Under the pieces are notes generated by a model. The model was not told the origin of the DNA. It ran no database searches and saw only the letters and a list, made by a program, of their open reading frames with translations. Positions 1-8,402 of a stretch of DNA of 8,402 nt are shown here, piece by piece. Both the position numbers and the translations under genes were made by a program. The DNA comes from Alphaproteobacteria bacterium. Lineage in GTDB: Bacteria; Pseudomonadota; Alphaproteobacteria; ATCC43930; CGMCC-115725. The stretch covers positions 1 to 8,402 of the forward strand of contig JAFMSA010000146.1 in the NCBI GenBank assembly GCA_017353855.1, in the 5' to 3' direction. Within the stretch, counting starts at the first letter, position 1. Each line of letters starts with the position of its first letter.

Positions 1-1754
1 GTCATGTCGAGGTGCTCGATCGACAGACTTCGGTTCATCCGTAACGCGATCATGGCTTTAGCAAAGCGATGAACATCAGAATTTTTTTTGACCAGCGTCC
101 AATCGAACCAGGAAGTCTCGTTGTCTTGGCAATAAGCGTTGTTGTTGCCCCCCTGCGAGCGCCGTACCTCATCGCCCATCAGCAACATCGGCGTACCGAT
201 CGCAAGGAGGGTCAGTGTCAGAAAGTTCTTGATCTGACGGTTGCGCAGCTTTTCGACGTCGGGATCGCCGGCGCTGCCTTCGCTGCCGCAATTCCAGCTT
301 GAGTTCTGGTCGTTGCCGTCGCGGTTATCCTCGCCGTTGGCATCGTTGTGCTTGTTGTTGAAGGAAACCAAGTCATTGAGCGTGAATCCATCGTGGCAAG
401 TCACGAAGTTGATGCTCTGGTCGGCCTCGCGTTCTTCGCGCTGGTAAACATCCGGGCTGCCGGTCAGGCGGTATGCCGCTGCACGCGCGACCCGGTTGTC
501 GCCCTTGAGAAAAGATCGGATGTCGTCGCGAAATTGCCCGTTCCATTCCTTCCAGCTGTCACCGACGAAGCTGCCGACCTGATAAAGGCCTGCGGCATCC
601 CAAGCCTCGGCAATCAGCTTGACGTTAGCGAGGATCGGGTCCGACTCGATATCCCAAAGGATCGGCGGCGACGCCATCGGCTGGCCGTCTTCGTCACGCG
701 AAAGGATCGAGGCGAGGTCGAACCGGAAGCCGTCAACATGCATCTCGGTTACCCAATAGCGTAGGCTATCGAGGATCAACCGTCGGACGATCGGTTCGTT
801 CGCGTTCAGCGTGTTGCCGCAGCCGGTGTAGTCAGCATAGCGCGCTTTGTCCCGGCCCAGGATGTAGTAGTTCTCATTGGCCAAGCCGCGAAAGCAGAAA
901 GTGGGACCGTCTTCATTGCCTTCGGTGGTGTGGTTGTAAACGACATCGAGGAGGACTTCGATACCGGCGCGATGCAGCGCCTTGACCATATCGCGGAACT
1001 CGTCCAGCACTCCCAGCGGGTCTTTCCGCGAGCTGTAGCCGGGATGCGGCGCGAAGAAAGAAAACGGCTGGTAACCCCAATAGTTGGTACGGCCCGGCGG
1101 TGCATCCTGCTCGTCGAAGGCGAACACCGGCAGCAGCTCAACAGCACTGACACCGAGATCCTGCAGGTACGGTATTCTGTCGATCACCCCCGCGTAAGTT
1201 CCCCGTTTGGGCGGGGTCAAGCCGCTGTTGGGATGTCGGGTGAACCCGCGGACATGCATCTCGTAGATGATCGTCTCGGCGAACGGTCTGCCAAGCAAAA
1301 CATCGCCTTCCCAGTCGTAAGCGGCGGAGTCGACGACCACGCTTCGCAGCGCCGTCGCTGCGTTGTCGCCTGGCTTGCGGGCTGCTTCGCGACTGCGGGC
1401 AGCAGGCCGTGCGACACCCTTGCCATAGGGGTCCAGCAGCACCTTTTGGGCATCAAATCGCTGCCCCTTCTCGGGCTCGAAGGGACCAGCGATCCGGTAA
1501 CCATAGATCTGCCCTGCCCCGATCCCCGGCACAAACGTGTGCCAATAGTGATAGGTGCGGTTGCGGTACTGGTCGAGGTCAATGACCCGAGATGGCAAAG
1601 GGTCATCTACCTGGTCGAACAGCAGCACCTGCGCTGCGGTGCTGTGCTTAGAAAACACGCTAAAGTTGACGCCGGCGGGTGACACGGTCGCGCCGAGGGG
1701 AAAGCTCTTGCCTCTCTCAACAACAACGGAGGCCAGTGGCAGAGGCTGTACCAA
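1..1754 (-). CDS. glgX: Glycogen debranching enzyme GlgX, 5' part, runs off left edge
   Basis: This is a GH13 isoamylase-type enzyme that hydrolyses alpha-1,6 branches of glycogen limit dextrins in the cytoplasm. The reading frame is open from the start to the window edge, about 584 codons, so roughly the last 100-150 residues of a usual ~700-residue GlgX lie outside. An N-terminal CBM48-like region (SFPLGATVSPAGVNFSVFS) is followed by the GH13 regions: DVVYNHT (D270-H275), GFRFDLA with nucleophile D346, EAWD with acid/base E383, and TCHDGF with H454-D455. All catalytic residues are present. I chose the TTG at 1754-1752: a strong Shine-Dalgarno (GGGAGGAG, 1770-1763) sits 8 bases upstream, and the conserved sequence begins about ten residues later. 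The only nearby in-frame ATG (1847) has no ribosome site and lies inside the upstream gene. The start overlaps the 3' end of the LOG-family remnant by 38 bases, which suggests co-transcription. No frameshift was found in any segment translated. Confidence 0.95.
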   Translation of the reverse strand, partial: MVQPLPLASVVVERGKSFPLGATVSPAGVNFSVFSKHSTAAQVLLFDQVDDPLPSRVIDLDQYRNRTYHYWHTFVPGIGAGQIYGYRIAGPFEPEKGQRFDAQKVLLDPYGKGVARPAARSREAARKPGDNAATALRSVVVDSAAYDWEGDVLLGRPFAETIIYEMHVRGFTRHPNSGLTPPKRGTYAGVIDRIPYLQDLGVSAVELLPVFAFDEQDAPPGRTNYWGYQPFSFFAPHPGYSSRKDPLGVLDEFRDMVKALHRAGIEVLLDVVYNHTTEGNEDGPTFCFRGLANENYYILGRDKARYADYTGCGNTLNANEPIVRRLILDSLRYWVTEMHVDGFRFDLASILSRDEDGQPMASPPILWDIESDPILANVKLIAEAWDAAGLYQVGSFVGDSWKEWNGQFRDDIRSFLKGDNRVARAAAYRLTGSPDVYQREEREADQSINFVTCHDGFTLNDLVSFNNKHNDANGEDNRDGNDQNSSWNCGSEGSAGDPDVEKLRNRQIKNFLTLTLLAIGTPMLLMGDEVRRSQGGNNNAYCQDNETSWFDWTLVKKNSDVHRFAKAMIALRMNRSLSIEHLDM

Positions 1755-1762
1755 AAGGATAT

Positions 1763-1770
1763 CTCCTCCC
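1763..1770 (-). promoter_or_regulatory. Shine-Dalgarno deciding the glgX TTG start
   Basis: On the minus strand GGGAGGAG ends 8 bases before TTG at 1754. It is the best ribosome binding site near the glgX N-terminus and supports a non-ATG start inside the 3' end of the upstream reading frame. Confidence 0.7.
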
Positions 1771-2105
1771 GTCGTCGGACGCTCTGTTCGCAGCGGTCGC
1801 CCAGTTGCTGAGGTGTGCGCGGATAATCCGCAGAATCCCTGCCCCATCTTCAACGCATTGCCGGAGCGAAATGCCCTCCGGTGCAGCAGCGAGACGGGGT
1901 TCTTGGTGAAGCATGTGGTCCCGGTACCAGGTAACGAGCTCTGCGTGCATCTTTCCTGCCATGACAAGAGGGGCGTCTTGCAAGTGCCCGACCTGCAGAA
2001 GCTGCCATATCATCATGGCTACGAGCACCGTGCCGATGCCACCCGGCATGACGACAAAGGCGTCTGACATCAGGACAAAGTGGTGAAGGCGCGTGTAAAA
2101 AGTGC

Positions 2106-2121
2106 AATGTTCGAATGTTCG
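2106..2121. repeat. Perfect 8-bp tandem duplication inside the LOG-family pseudogene
   Basis: AATGTTCG occurs twice head to tail (2106-2113 and 2114-2121). Because 8 is not a multiple of 3 it shifts the LOG reading frame; deleting one unit restores continuity with the family sequence. This looks like a slippage scar. Confidence 0.85.
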
Positions 2122-2504
2122 TACGTTTCACTGACGAAAGCATTGACATCCTCCTCGAATGGCAATTCAACGCGTATGCCAACTGATCGTGAGAGCATTG
2201 GGGTCGGCCCGCCGCGTTCCTTCATTAGCCGCCGCCATCAGCCCCGGCCCGCCTCCAGTGACAATGTCGTACCCGAGGCGGGTGAGTTCCTCGGCGACAT
2301 CGTGCGCACCGCGGCATAGACCCAATGATCCTCGAGGACTCGGGCAGAACCAAAAATAGTTACCCGGCGCCGCTCGCGTCGGGTAGGCCGCAGACGCGTC
2401 AAATCATTGACGACCTCCCATAGGCTCATGACGGAATTGGCGACGAGGTCGAGGACCTCGCGCTCGTTGCCAAGACCGACTATCGCTTTCGAACTAGATG
2501 CCAT

Positions 2505-2767
2505 CAGAGTAACTCGCGGCGGGCTTCCTGGTTTGTCGCCGATTCCAACGCTGCTGCGAAAGTCGCGTCGACGCGTTGATGTAGATCAAGGTCTCTCCGC
2601 GCTCGAGGCCTCAGTTTGCGCTTGTAGATACCCGGCCGGGGGCCAGCAGGCATCGAACCGGTCGGCTCTGGTTGAGCTGGATGAAGCCCTGGCCGGCGCG
2701 TGCGACTCTCAGAACGGTGCAGACCACGCGCCGGAAGATGATCCAAGGCCGTCTACGAGAGCTCGTG
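2505..2767. other. Spacer between divergent LOG remnant and aldolase-glucosidase chimera
   Basis: No recognisable gene occupies this stretch. A minus-strand frame from 2746 to 2504 (80 codons) overlaps the LOG ATG as TGATG and ends ...EARRELL. It could be a remnant N-terminal extension of the LOG gene displaced by another frame change, but nothing in it is conserved enough for me to call a gene, and it spans the FNR/FixK box. The stretch most likely holds the control region of one or both flanking genes. Confidence 0.5.
2576..2589. promoter_or_regulatory. Perfect FNR/FixK-type box
   Basis: TTGATGTAGATCAA matches the TTGAT-N4-ATCAA palindrome bound by FNR, Anr and FixK regulators at all ten defined positions. 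It is centred 78 bases before the LOG ATG (2504, minus) and about 185 bases before the aldolase ATG (2768, plus). On the minus strand a weak -10 candidate, TGGAAT (2547-2542), would put the box near -47; on the plus side TAGATA (2625-2630) would put it near -54. Neither spacing is the ideal -41.5, so the target direction is not settled. Confidence 0.65.
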
Positions 2768-2993
2768 ATGAGCGACGACGTGCAGAGGGCCGCAGCCGCT
2801 CTGGTTGCTAGCGGAAAGGGCATTCTCACCGCGGACGAAACTGTCCCGACGCTGACCAGGCGGTTCGAGGCGCTCGGAGTTCAGTCCACCGAGCAGAATC
2901 GCTGCACCTATCGCGAAATGCTGTTCACCGCCCCGGATGGGGCTGAGTCCATCAGTGGCGTCATCCTTCAGGACAAGACGATCCGCCAGAAAA
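2768..2993 (+). pseudogene. Class I fructose-bisphosphate aldolase, N-terminal ~75 codons only
   Basis: The sequence from ATG 2768 (MSDDVQRAAAALVASGKGIL, ADET, RFEALGVQSTEQNR, YREMLFTAPD, SGVILQDKTIRQK) matches the N-terminus of class I aldolases, which cleave fructose-1,6-bisphosphate through a lysine Schiff base. A full enzyme is about 340 residues. Here the match stops after about 75, before the catalytic lysines, and the frame continues directly into glucosidase sequence. A modest ribosome site, GAGAG (2757-2761), lies 6 bases before the ATG. The frame is open further upstream but without conserved residues. The fragment cannot be an active aldolase; whether it now serves only as a translation start for the downstream part is unknown. 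Confidence 0.85.
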
Positions 2994-5289
<2,296 letters not shown>

Positions 5290-5348
5290 TAGCCGCATCC
5301 GTAAGCCCTCCTGTGGCGCGATTGGGCGCCCAGGGGCGGTCGGGCGCA

Positions 5349-5397
5349 TTGATCCCTATCAGCGCACGTGCTGACAACCGCCTCTACATTCGCATTC
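5349..5397 (+). promoter_or_regulatory. Putative FNR/FixK-activated class II promoter
   Basis: TTGATCCCTATCAG (5349-5362) matches nine of ten defined bases of the TTGAT-N4-ATCAA box. A -10-like TACATT lies at 5385-5390, predicting transcription start near 5397. The box centre (5355.5) then falls at -41.5, the canonical class II position for FNR/FixK activation. A 21-base leader with GAGG (5408-5411) leads to ATG 5418. The downstream genes, a small membrane protein and a universal stress protein, are typical members of low-oxygen regulons. The assignment is by consensus and spacing only. Confidence 0.65.
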
Positions 5398-5417
5398 GGC
5401 ATTCAATGAGGCGGCCG

Positions 5418-5555
5418 ATGTTTGGGACGATGCGCGACATGATGGCGACGGGTCAGGGCTGGGCTATGGGCGGCAGCATGGTCCTGCTAGCGCTAGCGGT
5501 GGTGCTGGTCTTCGGGGTCGCGCTCTTCAAGTACATCGTCCTTCGCGAGCGGCCT
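5418..5555 (+). CDS. Small single-helix membrane peptide, 3' end unclear
   Basis: From ATG 5418, with GAGG 6 bases upstream, the frame gives a Met/Gly-rich start (MFGTMRDMMATGQGWAMGG), one hydrophobic helix (about residues 17-37) and then KYIVLRER. Short Met-rich one-helix proteins of this shape are often found beside universal stress genes; I do not know a function. No stop follows: the frame runs through the usp region to 6395 with a composition that looks like a shadow of usp. The native stop, and probably the intergenic gap before usp, seem lost, since the usp ATG (5560) follows directly without a good ribosome site. An alternative start is ATG 5406. The end given is where similarity to a plausible small protein ends. 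Confidence 0.5.
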
Positions 5556-5559
5556 TCCG

Positions 5560-6067
5560 ATGTACAAGCGCATCCTGGTCGCGGTCGACCTGAACGAGGA
5601 GAGCGGATGGCGGCTGCCGCTGGTCGCGGCGGCCGAACAGGCGCGCAAGTCCGGCTCGGAGCAACTGGTCGCGCTAACGGTCATTCGAGAAATCGAGGCG
5701 CTCGTTTATGCCCAAGTCGCCGATCATCTGGCTGTGCGCGTGGGCGTCACGAAGGCCTCACGGGGAACGCGCCCCGCACGACCACCGCCCGCATCATGTC
5801 TCGCGCGGTCGGCTACGAGATGATGGCGCAGCCTGGAAAACTAACTGCGGCCCGGGTTCGCGAGGTAAACGCCTCTGATCTGAGGCCGAAGGTCGTCGTC
5901 GAGCACGGTGAAAGCATTTACGACGTGATCCTGGAATTAGCCGAAGAAATGAAGGCCGAGCTGATCGTCGCCGGCTCGCACCGGCCGGCGATGAAAGACT
6001 ATCTGCCGGGACCAACGCGGGTCGAGTGGTGCGCCACGCGAACTGCTCGGTTCTCGTCGTCCGCGAT
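5560..6067 (+). pseudogene. Universal stress protein (UspA family), broken into three frames
   Basis: UspA-fold proteins are cytoplasmic stress proteins, many of which bind ATP. The N-terminus starts at ATG 5560 (MYKRILVAVDLNEESG, then LVALTVIREIEALVYAQ). After about 5714 about 100 bases are unrecognisable. The match resumes in another frame (YEMMAQPGKLTAARVREV near 5817, then VVVEHGESIYDVILELAEEM, AELIVAGSHRPAMKDYLPG). A second change at 6012-6014, consistent with loss of one base, moves the C-terminal signature NAGRVVRHANCSVLVVRD into the third frame, ending at 6067. The normal stop is not present there; that frame runs on to 6244. The HRPAMKDYL...VRHANCSVLVV region is the classical nucleotide-binding end of Usp. 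It would have been the downstream gene of the FNR/FixK-type promoter at 5349. Confidence 0.85.
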
Positions 6068-6781
6068 TTGCCGTGCGTGCCCGCGTCAGGCCGTGATCCG
6101 CGATGCAGTCGCAACCGGCAGGCCTCTGCGAAGACCGCCTCGTCATCGGCACCCAGCACGTCGACGGTATCGTCGATATCTTCGGGGATCACGCGTCGTG
6201 AGCAAGTCCGATTTGTCGCTGAACACGTCGTGCTCGCCCGCTGATCGGGTTTGGCTTGTGCCCGAGATCCAGATCGCAGCGGTTGACGACCTCGAGGAAA
6301 TCGCCGATGGGTTGGCGAGAGGGAAGCTTGCTCTTGCGGCGCCAGCAGAAGGGTGTCGTGTTCGCGGGTCGGGGTTCGGTAGGGCTGCTCCGTGAACCGG
6401 TATTCACCCGAATCCGGAAGCGAAATCGTCGACGTCGTGATCATCGGCGCCGCGCCCCGGGCGCGCGCGCCGGCATGGAGTCTGACGGAAAGAACGGGCA
6501 GTGCTTGAGGCGCTGAGCCACTCCAGCAAATCGGACGTTGGATGCGCCTGCGGAACGCGGATCGCGCTCTTGGCCACTGACGAGTAGCGTCACCACACCC
6601 CCCTGATGGCCAGTGTCTTGGTCACACCCGAATGCCGAGGCGGCTTGCGCCAGTTGCCGCATCCTTAGCGACTTTCGACCACCAGCGCGACGCATTTACG
6701 CTGCCGTCTTCCATTGTCAACTCGCGCCGTGGAGGTGGTGGCAGGCGCGACCATGCGATCCTTGTCGCGGAGACCACCACC
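6068..6781. other. ~700 bp with no recognisable gene
   Basis: Open frames exist on both strands (for example minus 6444-5794, minus 6695-6441 and plus 6256-6516), but their translations are rich in Arg/Ser/Pro and resemble no family I know. The plus strand at 6391-6450 reads VNRYSPESGSEIVDVVIIGAAP, which recalls the first strand of a Rossmann flavoprotein (VVIIGAGPAG), but the glycine motif is imperfect and the match ends in a GC-only run at 6450-6475. The stretch is best seen as degraded DNA from several genes. Confidence 0.5.
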
Positions 6782-6952
6782 ATGATCGTCATCGGTCTCA
6801 TCATCAGGGTCTTCGGCATCGTCTTTTTCTGCTGGCTGCCCTTCACTCTCGCGAATTACGCGCTTCCCTTTTTCGCGGGCCTCACGGCAGGGCTCGCTGC
6901 CTTACACGGCGGTGCCGGCGTGCTCGGCGAAACCGAAAGGTCGCAGGCTTGA
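6782..6952 (+). pseudogene. Small hydrophobic membrane protein, 3'-truncated
   Basis: From ATG 6782, with GGAG about 9 bases upstream, the translation is MIVIGLIIRVFGIVFFCWLP, then FTLANYALPFFAGLTAGLAA and LHGGAGVLG: two hydrophobic segments typical of an uncharacterised rhizobial inner-membrane protein of about 100 residues. The recognisable sequence stops at 6928, followed by GETERSQA and a stop at 6950-6952, right where the oppositely oriented cytochrome fragment ends. The C-terminal half appears deleted. Function unknown. Confidence 0.65.
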
Positions 6953-7517
6953 TCACGCCGCTCATCCACGACCATGTAGGTCTTGGTCGGCATGTGACAA
7001 TTGACGCATTGGGCGCCGGTGCCGCAGGGTTCGTGATGCTGATGCTCGCGGACGTCGAAACTTACCGACAGATGGCACTGCGTGCAGAGCGCATTGCCTT
7101 CGGCGCGCAGCTTCGCGCTGCGCGGCTCGTGACAGTTCGAGCAAGTTACCCCGGCGGCATGCATCCGGCTCTGTAGAACAGAGCCGTATTCGTAGACCTC
7201 GCCTTCGATCTGCCCGTCGGCCTGATAGAAACCGGCCTCCAGCAGCGCCGGTAGATAGCCGTCGAGGTAGGGCTCGCCTGGCAGCGGGTTCTTGGCGATC
7301 GCCTTGCGCGAGTGACACACGCCGCAGGTCTCGAGCTCGGTCGACGTCAATGTCTCGGTGCGCCGGGCGATGCCCGTATCCCGGTTCATTTCCCGATGTC
7401 CGTTAGCGCTCGGCTTCAGCCAATTCGTCGGGCCCAACTTCGAATCGTCTGCGCCCGACGGATAAGGCATGCCTCGCAGGACACGTCTAAATCGGTCCAC
7501 GTGGTCGCAGAGGTGTC
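6952..7517 (-). pseudogene. Multiheme c-type cytochrome, internal fragment
   Basis: Four intact CXXCH heme-attachment motifs are read in one minus-strand frame: CGVCH (7326-7312), CSNCH (7143-7129), CTQCH (7086-7072) and CVNCH (7008-6994), with GVTCSNCHEPRSAKLRAEGN and CHMPTKTYMVVDERRD around them. This is the pattern of cytochrome c554-like/TPR-associated periplasmic multiheme proteins. Upstream, another frame holds TTWTDLDVSCEAC (7508-7467), the usual first heme site of this family. Its histidine is replaced and the frame changes just after, so this site is dead. Similarity ends at D (6954-6952), where the family normally continues with a further heme-binding region. At the 5' end it stops near 7517 against an AraC fragment, and no signal peptide is present. 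Both ends are therefore missing. Confidence 0.85.
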
Positions 7518-7934
7518 GGTCGCGAGATCTCCGAGGATAGCTATCTGCAGCAGATCCTGACGGCGCATGCCCACGACCTACTTGCGGCGAGGCACTCCGT
7601 TAGCGCGCTGCAGAGCATGGTGATAAACCAGCTTGTCGACCTGCTTCCTAGCGGCGAGGCACGGGCCGCGGCGGTCGCGCAGCGGCTTGGCATGAGCAGG
7701 CGGTCATTTGTCCGGCAGCTGGCGAAGGAGGGGGTGACTTTCGGCGAAATTTTAGAGCAGCTCCGGCAGCGCCTTGCTGGTCGTTACCTCTCGGATGCCC
7801 GGATGTCGCTCCAGCAGATTGCTTGGTTGCTCGGTTATTCAGAACTAGGAGCGTTCAGTTCTGCCTTCAAAAGGTGGACGGGAAGATCACCCAGGCAAGC
7901 GAGGAAGCAACAGTTTTCGCCGGCGTGCGAATAG
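7518..7934 (+). pseudogene. AraC-family regulator, C-terminal part with intact HTH
   Basis: The reading frame is open from 7491. Recognisable sequence begins around REISEDSYLQQIL (7521) and continues without interruption to the TAG at 7932-7934. The DNA-binding domain is complete: VAQRLGMSRRSFVRQLAKEG as the first helix-turn-helix and SLQQIAWLLGYSELGAFSSA FKRWTGRSPRQAR as the second. The N-terminal effector-binding domain (about 200 residues in the OruR/ArmR-like type) is absent, cut where the cytochrome fragment begins. The first ATG is 7617 and would give a 105-residue protein that still carries the DNA-binding domain, without an obvious ribosome site. It could act as a free DNA-binding domain, but remnant status is more likely. 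Confidence 0.85.
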
Positions 7935-8186
7935 GAAGGCAGGCCGGTATGCCCTTATGGTGAGCAACCTGGTCGGTCCGGAAGGCATATCGCAGAGGCG
8001 ATCGATACGCTCGACTCAGACCGTGGTTCGGGCGCGCATCCGGGAGGATAAACAAGCGGCCGCCCGCTCGGCTTCGCAGGCGTCGGCTTCACGTAAGCAT
8101 GCCACCACCTCTCCGGGGGGCCGGCCAAGGATCCGCCGGGGTCCCTTCCCGCGAGTCCCGGAGGGATGGGCTCGATTGCCGCGGCC
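7935..8186. other. ~250 bp without recognisable content
   Basis: Frames on both strands here give low-complexity Arg/Ser/Pro/Gly translations (plus 7957-8193, minus 8055-7867) that match no family I recognise. There is no tRNA cloverleaf, inverted-repeat pair or clear promoter. Confidence 0.45.
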
Positions 8187-8402
8187 TGGCTAAAATCCGT
8201 CCGGACGGACTTTTTTAACGAATGGCTCAGACCGCAAGGCGTCGAAGCATTTCTGGCAACGAATCTTTTGGTCGAACACCCGACGTGCACCGCATTCGCG
8301 GTATATCGTCCCTACGCGAAAGGTGATTTCGACAAAATCGAGATCCGGCTGTTTGCCGCGCTGATCCCGCATTTCAGCGTGCGGTCCAGCTGCAGCTCCG
8401 CT
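8187..8402 (+). pseudogene. LuxR-type regulator fragment (N-terminal sensory part), frameshifted
   Basis: The frame reads VRTDFFNEWLRPQG, VEAFLATNLLVE, AVYRPYAKGDFDKIEIRLFA and ALIPHF, matching the distal part of the N-terminal domain of a class of LuxR-family (GerE HTH) regulators. The upstream ~100 residues normally found are absent; the preceding ATG at 8166 adds only ten unrelated residues. At 8375-8376 the frame changes: as written it gives HFSVRSSCSS, but one extra C would give HFQRAVQLQLR, the expected family sequence. The HTH domain, if present, would lie beyond the right edge. Called a pseudogene on the frameshift and the missing 5' end. Confidence 0.75.

Larger units (their letters stand above)
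1717..2504 (-). pseudogene. LOG-family (TIGR00730/lysine decarboxylase-like) Rossmann protein, frameshifted
   Basis: LOG-family proteins are nucleoside-5'-monophosphate phosphoribohydrolases or relatives. The N-terminal part starts at ATG 2504 and is read to about 2304 (VTIFGSARV, HWVYAAVR). The frame then changes near 2301-2306 to give DVAEELTRLGYDIVTGGGPGLMAAANEG. It changes again near 2184-2192 to give SVGIRVELPFEEDVNAFVSETYEH. A third change at 2106-2121 leads into TRLHHFVLMSDAFVVMPGGIGT and the C-terminus RIIRAHLSNW. The third change comes from an 8-bp tandem duplication; removing one copy restores a normal-looking YEHCTFYTRLHHF. The family motif PGGxGTxxE reads PGGIGTVLV, so the glutamate is valine. 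The C-terminal frame runs about 27 codons past the usual W end and overlaps glgX. Several independent lesions make a sequencing error an unlikely sole cause. Confidence is high for the family and for loss of function. Confidence 0.9.

Noticed and set aside
930..1682. 250-codon plus-strand open frame
   Set aside because: It is antisense to glgX, whose GH13 motifs are certain; the translation has no recognisable family.
2667..2680. TTGAGCTGGATGAA as a third FNR/FixK box
   Set aside because: The second half-site does not match ATCAA and the first has G for T.
2504..2746. 80-codon minus frame overlapping the LOG start as TGATG
   Set aside because: No recognisable domain and it contains the FNR/FixK palindrome; may be a remnant extension but not supportable as a gene.
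5323..5332. TGGGCGCCCA palindrome after the glucosidase stop
   Set aside because: Too short and without a T-run to be a terminator; no known operator match.
5794..6444. 216-codon minus-strand open frame over the usp remnant and beyond
   Set aside because: Ser/Arg/Pro-rich, no known family, and partly antisense to the conserved Usp C-terminus.
6613..7176. 187-codon plus frame
   Set aside because: Runs antisense through the cytochrome heme motifs and out of frame with the membrane protein.
8196..8216. 14-bp palindrome TCCGTCCGGACGGA followed by CTTTTTT, like an intrinsic terminator
   Set aside because: The palindrome has no loop, so the real stem would be only about 5 bp, and the bases encode VRTDFF, which matches the LuxR-type family; likely coincidental.

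Overview
The window reads as GC-rich DNA from an alphaproteobacterium, probably of the rhizobial/Bradyrhizobium type. That is inferred from the style of the recognised proteins (GlgX, a LOG-type lysine-decarboxylase-family protein, class I aldolase, a UspA protein ending in the VRHANCSVLVVRD motif) and from two sites matching the TTGAT-N4-ATCAA consensus of FNR/FixK-type low-oxygen regulators. No tRNA, rRNA, CRISPR array or complete insertion sequence is visible.

Layout. Positions 1-1754 (minus) hold a well-preserved 5' part of glgX, the glycogen debranching enzyme, running off the left edge. It overlaps the end of a LOG-family gene (1717-2504, minus) that is a clear pseudogene: three frame changes, one caused by a perfect 8-bp tandem duplication, plus loss of the motif glutamate. 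A 264-bp spacer with a perfect FNR/FixK box at 2576-2589 separates it from a plus-strand chimera. In the chimera the first ~75 codons of a class I fructose-bisphosphate aldolase are joined in frame to a large MGH1-like/GH63-like glucosidase that lacks its usual N-terminus and has one frameshift near 3262. Its remaining 2 kb is clean.

After that comes a second FNR/FixK-like box (5349-5362), placed exactly as in a class II activated promoter. It lies ahead of a one-helix membrane peptide and a universal stress protein broken into three frames. From about 6070 to the right edge the DNA is a patchwork: ~700 bp with nothing recognisable, a truncated small membrane protein, a multiheme cytochrome c fragment (minus), the C-terminal half of an AraC-type regulator, ~250 bp unassigned, and a LuxR-type regulator fragment with a frameshift. 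Several junctions are tight, with two truncated genes meeting within about 20 bp.

Interpretation (inference): this is a decaying accessory island that once carried low-oxygen/stress functions (FNR/FixK control, Usp, cytochrome c) and storage-carbohydrate enzymes (GlgX, glucosidase, aldolase). Repeated deletions and indels have removed gene ends, while the carbohydrate genes have stayed mostly open. I did not find a convincing new biological system. The most interesting items are the aldolase-glucosidase chimera, the two FNR/FixK boxes, and the mutational scars and junctions.
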